The notes beneath the pieces were generated by a model, which saw only the letters and a program-made list of their open reading frames with translations, searched no databases and was not told the DNA's origin. From contig JAAYRK010000076.1 in assembly GCA_012518815.1 (NCBI GenBank), forward strand, positions 1-33,824: DNA of 33,824 bases, read 5' to 3'. The position numbers and the translations under genes were made by a program. Shown piece by piece: positions 14,577-23,119 of the stretch. Position 1 is the first letter of the stretch. Each line of letters starts with the position of its first letter. The DNA comes from Candidatus Epulonipiscium sp. GTDB taxonomy: Bacteria; Bacillota; Clostridia; Lachnospirales; Defluviitaleaceae.

Positions 14577-15524
14577 ATGAAGAAGAGAAAAAAACTTCTA
14601 ACCTTTACATTAATATTGCTATCTATCCAATTAATAAACCAGCTAATATTTTTAACTTCAAAATTTAAATATAAAAAAATTAAGAAAAAATATAACTGGT
14701 ATCCATGGAAATTTGGAAAAATTCATTATAGAATTCAAGGCTCCGGTCCTCCACTACTATTAATTCATGGTATTGGAAATGGTGCTTCTTCATATGAGTG
14801 GAGAAAAAACATACCTTATCTTTCAAAAAACTTCACAGTTTATGCAATAGATTTGATAGGTTATGGCTTATCTGCTAAACCTAAATTTACTTATACTGCC
14901 TTTTTATATGTACAATTGATTAATGACTTTATTAAAGACGTTATTAAAAAACCTACTTATGTAATAGCTAATTCTCAATCTGCTTCTTTTGCAGTGATGG
15001 CTTCATCTTATTATCCATCCTTAATTAAGAAAATGGTTTTAATATCTCCAACTGGTATTAAAAAACAAGCTTCATATCCTACATTAAAGAGCAAATTTAT
15101 AAAATTATTAATTGAATTACCTTTAGTAGGAACTACATTTTATCAAATAATATCCTCAAAATTATATACTTTTTATTTCTTTAAAAAATACCTATATAAA
15201 TCAATAAAATCCATTTCAAAAAATCTAATAGATACTTATCATGGAGTAACCCATGAAAGTGGATCTTCTTCCAGGTATGCTTTGGCATCATTTATTGGCG
15301 GTTATATGAACATAAATGTTAAAAATGCATTTAGCAAAATTAAATCTGATGTATTAATAGTGTGGGGTAAAGATAATATTTTAGTATCCTTATCACTTTT
15401 AGATGAGTGGGTAAAAACTAAAGAATCTGTTTCAACTTTTATATTTAAAAATTCAAAAGCTATGCCCCATGAAGAAGAAGCAATAACTTTTAATAAAATA
15501 TGTGAAGACTTTTTAATAAATTAA
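14577..15524 (+). CDS. Membrane-anchored alpha/beta-fold hydrolase
   Basis: A 315-residue alpha/beta hydrolase with an N-terminal membrane segment (about 7-27) and basic stretch, so it is probably anchored or exported. The oxyanion motif HGIGNG is at 64-69. The catalytic triad appears intact: nucleophile Ser133, Asp266 in VWGKDN, and His298 in AMPHEE. The nucleophile elbow reads ANSQSA rather than the usual GxSxG, a variant form. Substrate cannot be told; esters or lipids are usual. A strong ribosome site, GAAAGGAG, lies 7 bases upstream. It follows the polytopic membrane gene by 67 bases and is probably part of the same rightward module, head-on to replication. Confidence 0.88.
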   Translation: MKKRKKLLTFTLILLSIQLINQLIFLTSKFKYKKIKKKYNWYPWKFGKIHYRIQGSGPPLLLIHGIGNGASSYEWRKNIPYLSKNFTVYAIDLIGYGLSAKPKFTYTAFLYVQLINDFIKDVIKKPTYVIANSQSASFAVMASSYYPSLIKKMVLISPTGIKKQASYPTLKSKFIKLLIELPLVGTTFYQIISSKLYTFYFFKKYLYKSIKSISKNLIDTYHGVTHESGSSSRYALASFIGGYMNINVKNAFSKIKSDVLIVWGKDNILVSLSLLDEWVKTKESVSTFIFKNSKAMPHEEEAITFNKICEDFLIN

Positions 15525-15569
15525 ATAGGACTGTACACAGCTTTTAATAGTTGTGTACAGTCCTATTTA
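15522..15569. terminator. Long hairpin between convergent hydrolase and noc genes
   Basis: A 21-bp stem (15522-15542 with 15549-15569, one G-U) around a 6-base loop. The stop codons of both convergent genes are the outer ends of the stem. U-runs are weak on both sides, so it may stop transcription less by release than by blocking or processing. Confidence 0.8.
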
Positions 15570-16373
15570 ATACATAGGTATTTTAATTTTTATTTCATAA
15601 CAATCATCTTTTTCTTCCATAGTATATTTTGCTTCGACACCTGATTTTTTTATTAAATCTATTGCTTGATTTATAGTATTAGTAAAAAGTCTAATATCTC
15701 TTAAAACTCTTTTCATTTTTTGCTCTTTTTTCTCTTCAGATTCTTGTATAATTTTTTCAATCATTTCTTCAACTAATTCTTCAGTATTCTTTACATTTAA
15801 GCCATGAATAATGACTTTTTCTAATACCTCTAATTGCATATCTTCTTCTGGTAACTTTAATAATACTCTTGCATGCCTTTCGGATAAATTATTTTCTAGT
15901 ATTATTTTTTTGATCATAGGAGATAACTTTAACAATCTAAGTTTATTAGCTATTGTTGATTGGCTCTTACCTAAACTTCTTGCTAATTCTTCTTGGGTAA
16001 ATCCATAATCTTGAATTAAATTAAAATACGCTTCAGATTCTTCTATAAAATTAAGGTCTTCCCTTTGAAGATTTTCCACAAGAGATAATATAGCACTTTC
16101 TTTATCATTTACATCAACCAAAACAGCAGGTATCTCACTTAAACCTGCATTTTTACAAGCTCTAAGTCTTCTTTCTCCAGCCACTAATTCAAAACTTGAA
16201 CTGCCAATCATACGGACACTAATAGGCTGCATAACTCCATATTCTTTAATAGAATTAGTTAATTCATCCAATGCTGTTTTATCAAAACTTTTTCTAGGTT
16301 GATATGGATTAGGACGTATCTTATCAATTGGAATCCATTTAATTTTTAATTCTTTAGATTGTTCTACCTGCAT
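15567..16373 (-). CDS. noc: ParB-family nucleoid occlusion protein Noc
   Basis: A 268-residue ParB paralogue. It has the CTP-binding segment GERRLRACKNAG (67-78) and ENLQRED (100-106), then the helix-turn-helix TQEELARSLGKSQSTIANKL. The four specificity positions are Q138, K144, K149 and R166, the Noc set, whereas ParB here has R, T, Q, G at the same spacing. This and its place after rsmG identify it as Noc, which coats DNA at NBS sites and keeps FtsZ off the nucleoid. Unlike Bacillus Noc it lacks the N-terminal amphipathic membrane helix: only about 12 residues precede the core. It also lacks the ParA-activating motif. The ribosome site is GGGGGT. Confidence 0.9.
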   Translation of the reverse strand: MQVEQSKELKIKWIPIDKIRPNPYQPRKSFDKTALDELTNSIKEYGVMQPISVRMIGSSSFELVAGERRLRACKNAGLSEIPAVLVDVNDKESAILSLVENLQREDLNFIEESEAYFNLIQDYGFTQEELARSLGKSQSTIANKLRLLKLSPMIKKIILENNLSERHARVLLKLPEEDMQLEVLEKVIIHGLNVKNTEELVEEMIEKIIQESEEKKEQKMKRVLRDIRLFTNTINQAIDLIKKSGVEAKYTMEEKDDCYEIKIKIPMY

Positions 16374-16426
16374 TACTAATTACCCCCATCACCAGAAAAT
16401 GTTTTTAAATAATATACATTATTTGT

Positions 16427-16453
16427 ATTATAACACAGCATTTTACTTAACAA
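16427..16453 (-). promoter_or_regulatory. Promoter of noc
   Basis: Minus strand TTGTTA (16448-16453) and TATAAT (16427-16432), with a 15-base spacer but an extended -10 (TGTTATAAT). It lies between rsmG and noc, so noc can be transcribed apart from the upstream operon. Confidence 0.6.
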
Positions 16454-16499
16454 AAATTTTTTTAACTTGGTATTTCTTCTTATTTCTACATAAAGTGTA

Positions 16500-17219
16500 T
16501 TATTTTATCGGGCTTCTACTTGGTTTGCCAGGTTTCCTCGGAAATTTTGTCGGAGTTAGTCGTACTTTTTTTATCAAAATAATCCGGTGATTAATATCAC
16601 TAAAGGGAATTGTTACATCTTTCATATCAGCTATTTCACCCCCTAGAGTATCTATAGCTTTTAAGGAATCATTTAACTCATCTTCGACATTAACACCTTT
16701 CATAGAAACAAGAGTTCCACCTACTTTTATAAAGGGTAACGTATATTCTGCCAATACTGATAAATGAGCTACAGCCCTGGATATGCAAAGATCGTAAGAC
16801 TCCCTATAATCTTTATTTTGTCCTAATTCTTCAGCTCGTCCATGGACACAAGTTACATCTTTAAGATTAAGTTGACAAACAAGTTCTTCTAAAAAATTTA
16901 TCCTTTTATTTAAAGAATCTAATAATGTAATCTTTAAATTTGGGTAAGCAATTTTAAGAGGGATTCCAGGAAAACCTGCTCCCGTACCTACATCAATAAT
17001 ATTTCCAGCAAAATCTAAGTCAATAAATTGGCCTACAGAAAGACAATCAAGAAAATGCTTTATTATTATTTCCTTTTCATCAACAATAGCAGTCAAGTTT
17101 ATTTTATTATTCCATTCTAATAATAAATCTTTAAACATAAAAAATTGTTTAATTTGATTATCATCTAAGGAAATTCCTATTTGTTTGCTGCCATCTTTTA
17201 AATAATCTTTTAATTCCAT
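16500..17219 (-). CDS. rsmG: 16S rRNA (guanine-527-N7)-methyltransferase
   Basis: A 239-residue SAM-dependent methyltransferase (GidB) that modifies G527 of 16S rRNA. The Rossmann motif I is IIDVGTGAGFPGIPLKIAYP (about 74-93), followed by LLDSLNKRINFLEELV and the RAVAHLSVLAEYTLPF segment typical of RsmG. The C-terminal tail, TPTKFPRKPGKPSRSPIK, is the usual clostridial ending. A good ribosome site AGGAGT precedes the ATG. It lies 17 bases downstream of mnmG and is the last gene of the conserved leftward operon. Confidence 0.97.
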   Translation of the reverse strand: MELKDYLKDGSKQIGISLDDNQIKQFFMFKDLLLEWNNKINLTAIVDEKEIIIKHFLDCLSVGQFIDLDFAGNIIDVGTGAGFPGIPLKIAYPNLKITLLDSLNKRINFLEELVCQLNLKDVTCVHGRAEELGQNKDYRESYDLCISRAVAHLSVLAEYTLPFIKVGGTLVSMKGVNVEDELNDSLKAIDTLGGEIADMKDVTIPFSDINHRIILIKKVRLTPTKFPRKPGKPSRSPIK

Positions 17220-17236
17220 ATTAATACTCCTATTAA

Positions 17237-19123
17237 TTAGTTTTTACTTCTGTTTATTTGTTCAAGATAAACAAGTAATACCGAAATATCTGAAGGGGAA
17301 ACACCGGATATTCTAGAAGCTTGTCCTATGGATCTTGGCTTTATTTGCTGTAATTTTTGTGCTGCTTCAATCCTTAGACCTTTAATTTTACTATAATCTA
17401 AATCTTCTCTAAGATATTTTTGTTCAAGCTTTTTAAATTGTTCTACTTGGAGCATCTGTCTTTTAATATATCCTTCATATTTAATTTGAATATTAACTTG
17501 TTCTTGAACATCTTCAGGTAACTCAACATAATCCTTATCAATTTCTCTAATCTTATAATAATCTAGCTCAGGTCTTTTTATTAATTCTGAAAGAGCAATA
17601 CCTGACTTTATGGGTGTACTATTATTAGCTTTAAGAAAATCTTGAACTAAAGGACTAACTCCCACTATGGTTTTCTTTAATCTATTTATTTCTTCATCTA
17701 TTAGTCTTTTCTTTTCTAAAAGTTTTTCATATCTTTCTTTAGAAACCAGTCCAACACGATATCCTTTTTCAGTCAAACGAAGATCTGCATTATCCTGTCT
17801 TAAAAGCAATCTATATTCTGCCCTTGAAGTCATCATCCTATAAGGTTCATTTGTACCTTTTGTAACCAAATCATCAATTAATACCCCTATATATCCTTCA
17901 GACCTGTCAATATAAAGAGCTTCTTTTCCTAAAATCTTTAAAGCAGCATTAATACCTGCAACAATACCTTGAGCAGCTGCTTCTTCATATCCTGAACTAC
18001 CGTTAAATTGTCCGGCACTAAAAAGACCGTCAATTTCTTTAAATTCTAAGGTATGTCTTAATTGTATAGGATTTATACAGTCATATTCAATTGCATAACC
18101 TATCCTCATAATTTCACAGTTTTCAAAACCCGGTAAAGTACGAATCATAGCTTCTTGAACATCTGCTGGTAAAGAAGAAGACATTCCTTGCACATACATT
18201 TCTGTTGTATCTTCTCCTTCAGGTTCAAGAAAAACTTGATGCCTTTCTTTATCAGCAAAACGAACTACTTTATCTTCAATTGAAGGACAATAACGGGCTC
18301 CTACACCCTTTATTTCACCCGCATATAAAGGTGATCTATGAAGGTTTTCCCTAATTATTTGGTGTGTCTTTTCATTAGTATAAGTTAACCAACATGATAT
18401 CTGTTCTCTTTGAATATCCTTTGGATTAGTAGTAAATGAAAAAGGAATAATCTTTTCGTCTCCTGGTTGTTCTTCTAATTTAGAAAAATCAATAGTTCTT
18501 TTATCTATCCTAGCTGGTGTTCCTGTTTTAAATCTTAGTATTTCTATTCCAAGTTCTTTTAAACTTTCACTTAGTTTATTTGACGCTTTTAAACCATTTG
18601 GCCCTGTATTTTCAATAATATCTCCAACTAAACAACGGGCTTTTAAATATGTTCCTGTAGCAATAATAACAGCTTTACAATTATAAATAGCTCCTGTAGA
18701 AGTTTCTACAGCTTTAACTTTTTTATTGTCAACATGTATTTTCACAATTTCTTCTTGTTTGATAAATAAATTTTCAGTTCTTTCTAAAGTCATTTTCATT
18801 TGTTTTGAATAATTAAATTTATCTGCTTGAGCTCTAAGAGAGTGAACTGCAGGACCTTTTCCTGTATTTAACATTCTGGATTGAATAAAAGTCTTGTCTA
18901 TATTTTTACCCATTTCACCACCTAAAGCATCAATTTCTCTTACTAAATGACCTTTAGATGTTCCCCCTATATTGGGGTTACAAGGTAACATAGCAATGCT
19001 ATCCAAACTAATTGCAAATAAAACTGTGCTAAGTCCCATCCTAGCTGTTGCCAGGGCAGCTTCACAACCTGCATGTCCTCCTCCAATCACAGCAACATCA
19101 ATATTAGAAACAACATAGCTCAT
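17237..19123 (-). CDS. mnmG: tRNA uridine 5-carboxymethylaminomethyl modification protein MnmG (GidA)
   Basis: A 628-residue FAD-dependent enzyme that, with MnmE, adds the carboxymethylaminomethyl group to the wobble uridine of several tRNAs. The N-terminal dinucleotide-binding motif is [19 protein letters not shown] (about 12-30). Family signatures include [20 protein letters not shown] and [20 protein letters not shown], and the C-terminal helical domain that binds MnmE ends near [13 protein letters not shown]. Full length. The ribosome site is AGAGGTAG. It lies 25 bases downstream of mnmE, its functional partner. Confidence 0.98.
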   Translation of the reverse strand: MSYVVSNIDVAVIGGGHAGCEAALATARMGLSTVLFAISLDSIAMLPCNPNIGGTSKGHLVREIDALGGEMGKNIDKTFIQSRMLNTGKGPAVHSLRAQADKFNYSKQMKMTLERTENLFIKQEEIVKIHVDNKKVKAVETSTGAIYNCKAVIIATGTYLKARCLVGDIIENTGPNGLKASNKLSESLKELGIEILRFKTGTPARIDKRTIDFSKLEEQPGDEKIIPFSFTTNPKDIQREQISCWLTYTNEKTHQIIRENLHRSPLYAGEIKGVGARYCPSIEDKVVRFADKERHQVFLEPEGEDTTEMYVQGMSSSLPADVQEAMIRTLPGFENCEIMRIGYAIEYDCINPIQLRHTLEFKEIDGLFSAGQFNGSSGYEEAAAQGIVAGINAALKILGKEALYIDRSEGYIGVLIDDLVTKGTNEPYRMMTSRAEYRLLLRQDNADLRLTEKGYRVGLVSKERYEKLLEKKRLIDEEINRLKKTIVGVSPLVQDFLKANNSTPIKSGIALSELIKRPELDYYKIREIDKDYVELPEDVQEQVNIQIKYEGYIKRQMLQVEQFKKLEQKYLREDLDYSKIKGLRIEAAQKLQQIKPRSIGQASRISGVSPSDISVLLVYLEQINRSKN

Positions 19124-19148
19124 AATACTACCTCTTCTCTTCTTACGA

Positions 19149-20525
19149 TTATTTACCTAAACAAAATTCACTAAATATCTTATTGATTAAATCTTCTTCT
19201 ATTGTTTCTCCAGTTATTTCTCCTAGATAATTGTATGCATTAGATAAATCAATAGATAAGAAATCTACAGGCATATCTGCATCTATACTTTTTAGAGCAT
19301 CTTCTAAACTATTATTTGCTTTAATAAGGGCATTTTTATGCCTCATATTTGACACAACAGCAGAGTCATCTAAATTTATATGACCTTCATCAAACATAGC
19401 TTTTAAAACTTCTTCTAATCTTTCGATATCTTTTGGATTTTTTGTAGACATTTCAACTACTTTATTATTTGAAAACTTATTAAATATTTCTTCTTTATTT
19501 ATAACGGTTTCTTTATCAGTTTTATTTAGTATAATTAAAGTTTTTCTATCTTTAATTAAATCCATTATATATAAATCTTCCTCAGTCAAAGGTACAGATA
19601 GGTCTATAATAAATATAATTAAATCTGCTAATTCTAGCAATTCTTTTGAGCGGTCAACACCTATTTTTTCTACTAGATCTTCTGTTTCTCTAATACCAGC
19701 TGTATCAATTATTTTAAAGGGTATTCCAGAAATATTAACATATTCTTCTAAGACATCCCTTGTAGTACCAGGTATACTGGTAACTATAGCTCTTTGTTCC
19801 CTAACTAAGGCATTTAAAAGAGAAGATTTACCGACATTGGGCTTGCCTACTATAACAGTTTTTACTCCTTCTCTTAAAATTTTTCCCGAATCAGCAGTAT
19901 CTAATAAATATTTTATTTTTCTTCTTATTTCATTTATACTGTTCTTTAAGTTATCATAGCTGATTTCTTCTAAATCATATTCAGGATAATCAATAGATGT
20001 TTCTATATGAGCCATCATTTCAATTAGTTTGTCCATTATACTTTTTATTTCATTAGATAATCTTCCTTCTAATTGATTAACAGCTACTTTTAAAGAATTA
20101 TCAGTCTTTGAATTAATTATATCTATGACAGCTTCCGCTTGGGATAAATCAATTCTTCCATTTAAAAAAGCTCTTTTTGTAAATTCTCCAGGTTCTGCTA
20201 GCCTGGCTCCACTTTTTATCACTTGCTCTAAAACCTTCTTTACTGAAACTATTCCCCCATGACAATTAATTTCCACAACATCTTCTTTAGTATAAGTATT
20301 AGGTGCTTTCATTAGCGTAACTAAAACTTCATCTATAATCTTATCACCATCAACAATATTTCCGTAATGTATAGTATGACTTTTTAATAGGGATAAATCT
20401 TTAACTTTTTTACTTTTAAAGATAGAATTAGCAATGCTAAATGCATCCTTACCGCTTATTCTTATAATTCCAATTCCACCTATTCCAAGAGGAGTAGAAA
20501 TTGCAGCAATTGTATCATCTATCAT
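19149..20525 (-). CDS. mnmE: tRNA modification GTPase MnmE (TrmE)
   Basis: A 458-residue potassium-activated GTPase that forms a complex with MnmG for wobble-uridine modification. The N-terminal folate-binding domain opens [20 protein letters not shown]; a helical domain contains the G domain, with G1 [10 protein letters not shown]2 and switch region TTRDV, G3 DTAG and G4 NKTD. The last residues, FCLGK, carry the conserved cysteine of the family's CxGK end. The start is supported by GGAGGTTAG. A terminator-like hairpin lies between jag and this gene, so expression may be partly uncoupled from the ribosomal-protein promoter. Confidence 0.98.
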   Translation of the reverse strand: MIDDTIAAISTPLGIGGIGIIRISGKDAFSIANSIFKSKKVKDLSLLKSHTIHYGNIVDGDKIIDEVLVTLMKAPNTYTKEDVVEINCHGGIVSVKKVLEQVIKSGARLAEPGEFTKRAFLNGRIDLSQAEAVIDIINSKTDNSLKVAVNQLEGRLSNEIKSIMDKLIEMMAHIETSIDYPEYDLEEISYDNLKNSINEIRRKIKYLLDTADSGKILREGVKTVIVGKPNVGKSSLLNALVREQRAIVTSIPGTTRDVLEEYVNISGIPFKIIDTAGIRETEDLVEKIGVDRSKELLELADLIIFIIDLSVPLTEEDLYIMDLIKDRKTLIILNKTDKETVINKEEIFNKFSNNKVVEMSTKNPKDIERLEEVLKAMFDEGHINLDDSAVVSNMRHKNALIKANNSLEDALKSIDADMPVDFLSIDLSNAYNYLGEITGETIEEDLINKIFSEFCLGK

Positions 20526-20556
20526 ATACTCTAACCTCCATTAAATCTGAATTTTA

Positions 20557-20582
20557 AAAAACCCAGTTTATACTGGGTTTTT
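20557..20582 (-). terminator. Hairpin terminator or attenuator between jag and mnmE
   Basis: An 11-bp stem (20557-20567 with 20572-20582; ACCCAGT paired with ACTGGGT and flanking A/T pairs) with 4-base loop and U-run on the minus strand, overlapping the jag stop codon. Confidence 0.75.
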
Positions 20583-21210
20583 ATTTATCAATTACTGGAC
20601 TAATAATAACTTTTCTATAAGGGTCTTCCCCTTCACTATGAGTCTTTATACTTTTATCGTTTTGAAGTGCAAAATGAATAATTCTTCTTTCGTAGGGGTT
20701 CATTGGTTCAAGTACAACACTTTTCTTAGTTAGTTTTACTTTCTTAGCTAAATTTTTTGCTAATGTTTCTAAAGTTTCTTTTCTTCTTTCTCTATAATTT
20801 TCTGTGTCTAAAGTAATACGGATATGATTATCTTTATTCTTGTTTGCAATTATATTAGCTAAGTATTGAAAAGAGTCCAAAGTCTGACCTCTTTTACCAA
20901 TTAAAATTCCCATATCATCCCCTTGAATATTAAACAAATAATTTCCTTCTTCTTTTTCTTCTACAATTATTTTAGCCTCTAAATTCATTTTTTTAAAAAT
21001 ATCATTTAAAAAATTAACTGCCGCATCAACTGGATTAACTTTTTTAGTAAGCCTTACCCTTGCCATTTTAGAACCAAGTAAACCGAAAAGACCTCTTGAA
21101 CCCTTATCTAATATTTCTATTTCAACATTTTTTCTTGTAGTTCCCAGTTCAATTAAGCCTTCAGTTATTGCTTCTTCTACTGTCCTACTTTCTTTTTCAA
21201 CAAAATCCAT
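20581..21210 (-). CDS. jag: RNA-binding protein Jag/KhpB
   Basis: A 209-residue protein with three parts: the Jag N-terminal domain (about 1-50, with KGSRGLFGLLGSKMARVRL), a KH domain with GDDMGILIGKRGQTLDSFQY (GxxG loop in GKRG), and a C-terminal R3H domain (MNPYERRIIHFALQ). In Firmicutes KhpB binds RNA with KhpA and affects envelope growth. The linker between the first and second domains is very short. It lies 3 bases downstream of yidC, the usual partner, and was first named SpoIIIJ-associated. The ribosome site is GAAGGTGA. Confidence 0.95.
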   Translation of the reverse strand: MDFVEKESRTVEEAITEGLIELGTTRKNVEIEILDKGSRGLFGLLGSKMARVRLTKKVNPVDAAVNFLNDIFKKMNLEAKIIVEEKEEGNYLFNIQGDDMGILIGKRGQTLDSFQYLANIIANKNKDNHIRITLDTENYRERRKETLETLAKNLAKKVKLTKKSVVLEPMNPYERRIIHFALQNDKSIKTHSEGEDPYRKVIISPVIDK

Positions 21211-21213
21211 AAA

Positions 21214-22185
21214 TTATTCACCTTCCCCCGATTTATCCATAAATTTATTGATAGCTAATTGTTGGATTATTTGAATTATATTACTTACTATCCAATATAT
21301 ACCTAAGCCGGCAGGTAAAGAAAAAGCCATCATTCCAGTCATAATAGGTAAAAACATATTCATTGATTTTTGAATTTGTTCTGCTTGGTCATTTTTTTGT
21401 TGTTGTTGATTACTAGATATTAACTTTGAAGAAATAAAAGTTGTAAGTGCTGAAAGAAGAGGAAATAAAATAACAACTAATAATACGGTAGCAGTTATTC
21501 CTTGACTTAATAAATCAGCAGGACTATCAACTAAACTAATACCAAAAAAATATTCTATATTGTTTTTTTGCTCGATAAGATTATTTGAAATAGTTCCTAA
21601 AGATTCTGATAATCTACTCCATTCATTAGTACTAACTTGAGATAAAATTGTCTGTAATCCTTCTGCAGAACTTAAAACAGTTTCTTCTACTTTATTAATT
21701 GTTATTCTTTTATTATTAGCTAAAACATCTCTTAAAATTTGTTGATATCCGTCAGCTGAAACAATTTGAGTAGCCAAATCATAATATAATTCTTGAAGTT
21801 TAGATATATATGTGTTTACACTACGAAGTACTCTAAACAAAGCAATAAAAATTGGCATTTGAATAAATAAAGGAAGACAACCACCAAAAGGACTTACATT
21901 ATTCTTCTTGTAAAATTCTCTCATTTCTATATTCATTTGCATTTGAGAGTCTGGATCTTTCTTATTTTTATATTTTTCTTGGATTTTCTGTAACTCTGGT
22001 TGAATTAGTTGCATCTTTTTTAATGAAGATTGTTGTTTAACCATAAGAGGAATCATTAATAATCTTACAAGAATTGTAAATGCAATAATTGATATTCCAA
22101 GAGAGCCAACTGGCAAAATATTATATACAAAATTAAAAATAAAATCTAAAAAAAATCCTAAAATCTGTGCTAATGCATCTATCAA
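21214..22185 (-). CDS. yidC: Membrane protein insertase YidC/Oxa1
   Basis: A 323-residue insertase of the Gram-positive type, without the large periplasmic domain of proteobacterial YidC. It has five predicted transmembrane helices; the hydrophilic groove arginine lies in LVRLLMIPLMVKQQ near residue 41. The cytosolic helical hairpin covers about 55-95, and FGGCLPLFIQMPIFIALF and the C-terminal GIYWIVSNIIQIIQQL are family signatures. An unusually long extracellular segment lies between about 130 and 215. No lipobox cysteine is seen at the N-terminus, unlike SpoIIIJ. The start is TTG, supported by AAGGAGG 7 bases upstream. Confidence 0.96.
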   Translation of the reverse strand: MIDALAQILGFFLDFIFNFVYNILPVGSLGISIIAFTILVRLLMIPLMVKQQSSLKKMQLIQPELQKIQEKYKNKKDPDSQMQMNIEMREFYKKNNVSPFGGCLPLFIQMPIFIALFRVLRSVNTYISKLQELYYDLATQIVSADGYQQILRDVLANNKRITINKVEETVLSSAEGLQTILSQVSTNEWSRLSESLGTISNNLIEQKNNIEYFFGISLVDSPADLLSQGITATVLLVVILFPLLSALTTFISSKLISSNQQQQKNDQAEQIQKSMNMFLPIMTGMMAFSLPAGLGIYWIVSNIIQIIQQLAINKFMDKSGEGE

Positions 22186-22208
22186 ATTATTTCCTCCTTA
22201 ATGTATAA

Positions 22209-22430
22209 TTACGGTAAAGGATCGTATCCTCCGGGATGAAAAGGATGGCATTTAAGAATTCTTTTTATTGAAAGATATAATCCTTTTATTATTCCATATT
22301 TTTCTATTGCTTGATAAGAATACAAAGAGCAAGTTGGATAAAATCGGCATACTGCTGGTTTTAAAGGAGAAATGAATTTCCTATAAAATGAAATAAATAA
22401 TAATAATATTTTTTTCAAAAAAATATTCAT
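22209..22430 (-). CDS. yidD: Membrane protein insertion efficiency factor YidD
   Basis: A 73-residue peripheral membrane protein that helps YidC-dependent insertion. It has an amphipathic basic N-terminal helix, then [20 protein letters not shown] with the three family cysteines including the last in [12 protein letters not shown]. It sits between rnpA and yidC as usual. The annotated ATG directly abuts AGGAAGGG; a TTG 12 bases further in gives [15 protein letters not shown], closer to other YidD starts, so the true start is uncertain between 22430 and 22418. Confidence 0.95.
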   Translation of the reverse strand: MNIFLKKILLLFISFYRKFISPLKPAVCRFYPTCSLYSYQAIEKYGIIKGLYLSIKRILKCHPFHPGGYDPLP

Positions 22431-22453
22431 CCCTTCCTATTAATAAAAGCTAC

Positions 22454-22789
22454 TTAATTATAAATGTTATTTCTTTTTAATAAATTAATAAGAGTTTCTG
22501 ATATATCTTTATAATTTGAATTATTACATGTTACTCTTGCAATAATTATGATATCCCAACCTCTATCTATATTATCTTCTAGCATTCTATAACTTTCTTT
22601 AATCAATCTAGTAATTCTATTTCTAACAACACTATTACCAACTTTTTTACTAACCGAAATTCCTAATCTATTAATATCTTTTCCATTTTTTAATAAATAC
22701 ATAACCAATAAACGATTTGCAGTTGAAGTTCCTTTATTATAGACAATACGAAATTGATGATTTTTTTTTAAAGAATCTGTAAATTTCAT
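22454..22789 (-). CDS. rnpA: Ribonuclease P protein component
   Basis: A 111-residue basic protein that binds the catalytic RNA of RNase P and helps mature the 5' ends of tRNAs. The conserved RNR motif is in VVRNRITRLIKESYR, preceded by GISVSKKVGNS. Normal length. The strong ribosome site is AGGAGGA. It lies 83 bases downstream of rpmH, with a GC-rich hairpin between, and begins the chain rnpA-yidD-yidC-jag. Confidence 0.97.
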   Translation of the reverse strand: MKFTDSLKKNHQFRIVYNKGTSTANRLLVMYLLKNGKDINRLGISVSKKVGNSVVRNRITRLIKESYRMLEDNIDRGWDIIIIARVTCNNSNYKDISETLINLLKRNNIYN

Positions 22790-22844
22790 AAATATCCTCC
22801 TAAGATAAACAGTCTAAAGATTTGGAGGAAAAAGCATATAGTAC

Positions 22845-22872
22845 AACAAGGCCACAATGATGCGGCCTTGTT
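22845..22872 (-). other. Intercistronic hairpin between rpmH and rnpA
   Basis: AACAAGGCC (22845-22853) pairs perfectly with GGCCTTGTT (22864-22872), directly after the rpmH stop codon. No U-run follows on the minus strand, so it may be an attenuator or RNA-processing or stability element that sets the high rpmH to low rnpA ratio. Confidence 0.55.
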
Positions 22873-23007
22873 TTATGCTGATAATTTTTTTCTACCTCGT
22901 GCTCTTCTTCTTGCTAATACGGCTTTTCCGCCTTTTGTTCTCATTCTTTTACGAAATCCATGTTCTCTTTTTCGTTGTCTGTTTTTTGGCTGAAAAGTCA
23001 TTTTCAT
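22873..23007 (-). CDS. rpmH: 50S ribosomal protein L34
   Basis: A 44-residue, very basic ribosomal protein that opens [20 protein letters not shown] and ends [11 protein letters not shown], the classic L34 pattern. It is the first gene of the leftward origin operon. The start at 23007 has AAAGGAGGTG 6 bases upstream, and a near-consensus promoter lies at 23091-23119. A rightward open frame over the same bases is only its antisense shadow. Confidence 0.97.
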   Translation of the reverse strand: MKMTFQPKNRQRKREHGFRKRMRTKGGKAVLARRRARGRKKLSA

Positions 23008-23090
23008 TCTCAGCACCTCCTTTGCAGTCTATACGAATCAACAAAATGTCGACTTAGCCCACATTTAATTTATTTGTAAGCACTATTACA

Positions 23091-23119
23091 ATTATAGTAA
23101 ATAAATATTTGTTAGTCAA
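23091..23119 (-). promoter_or_regulatory. Sigma-A promoter of the rpmH operon
   Basis: Minus strand TTGACT (23114-23119), a 17-base spacer and consensus TATAAT (23091-23096), about 85 bases upstream of rpmH. Confidence 0.85.

Noticed and set aside
16399-16590. Rightward 63-aa open frame with hydrophobic middle
   Set aside because: Covers the noc promoter and the end of rsmG; no ribosome site, and the rsmG tail is a known conserved ending.
22857-23057. Rightward 66-aa open frame
   Set aside because: It is the antisense of rpmH, whose basic L34 protein, ribosome site and promoter are clear on the other strand.
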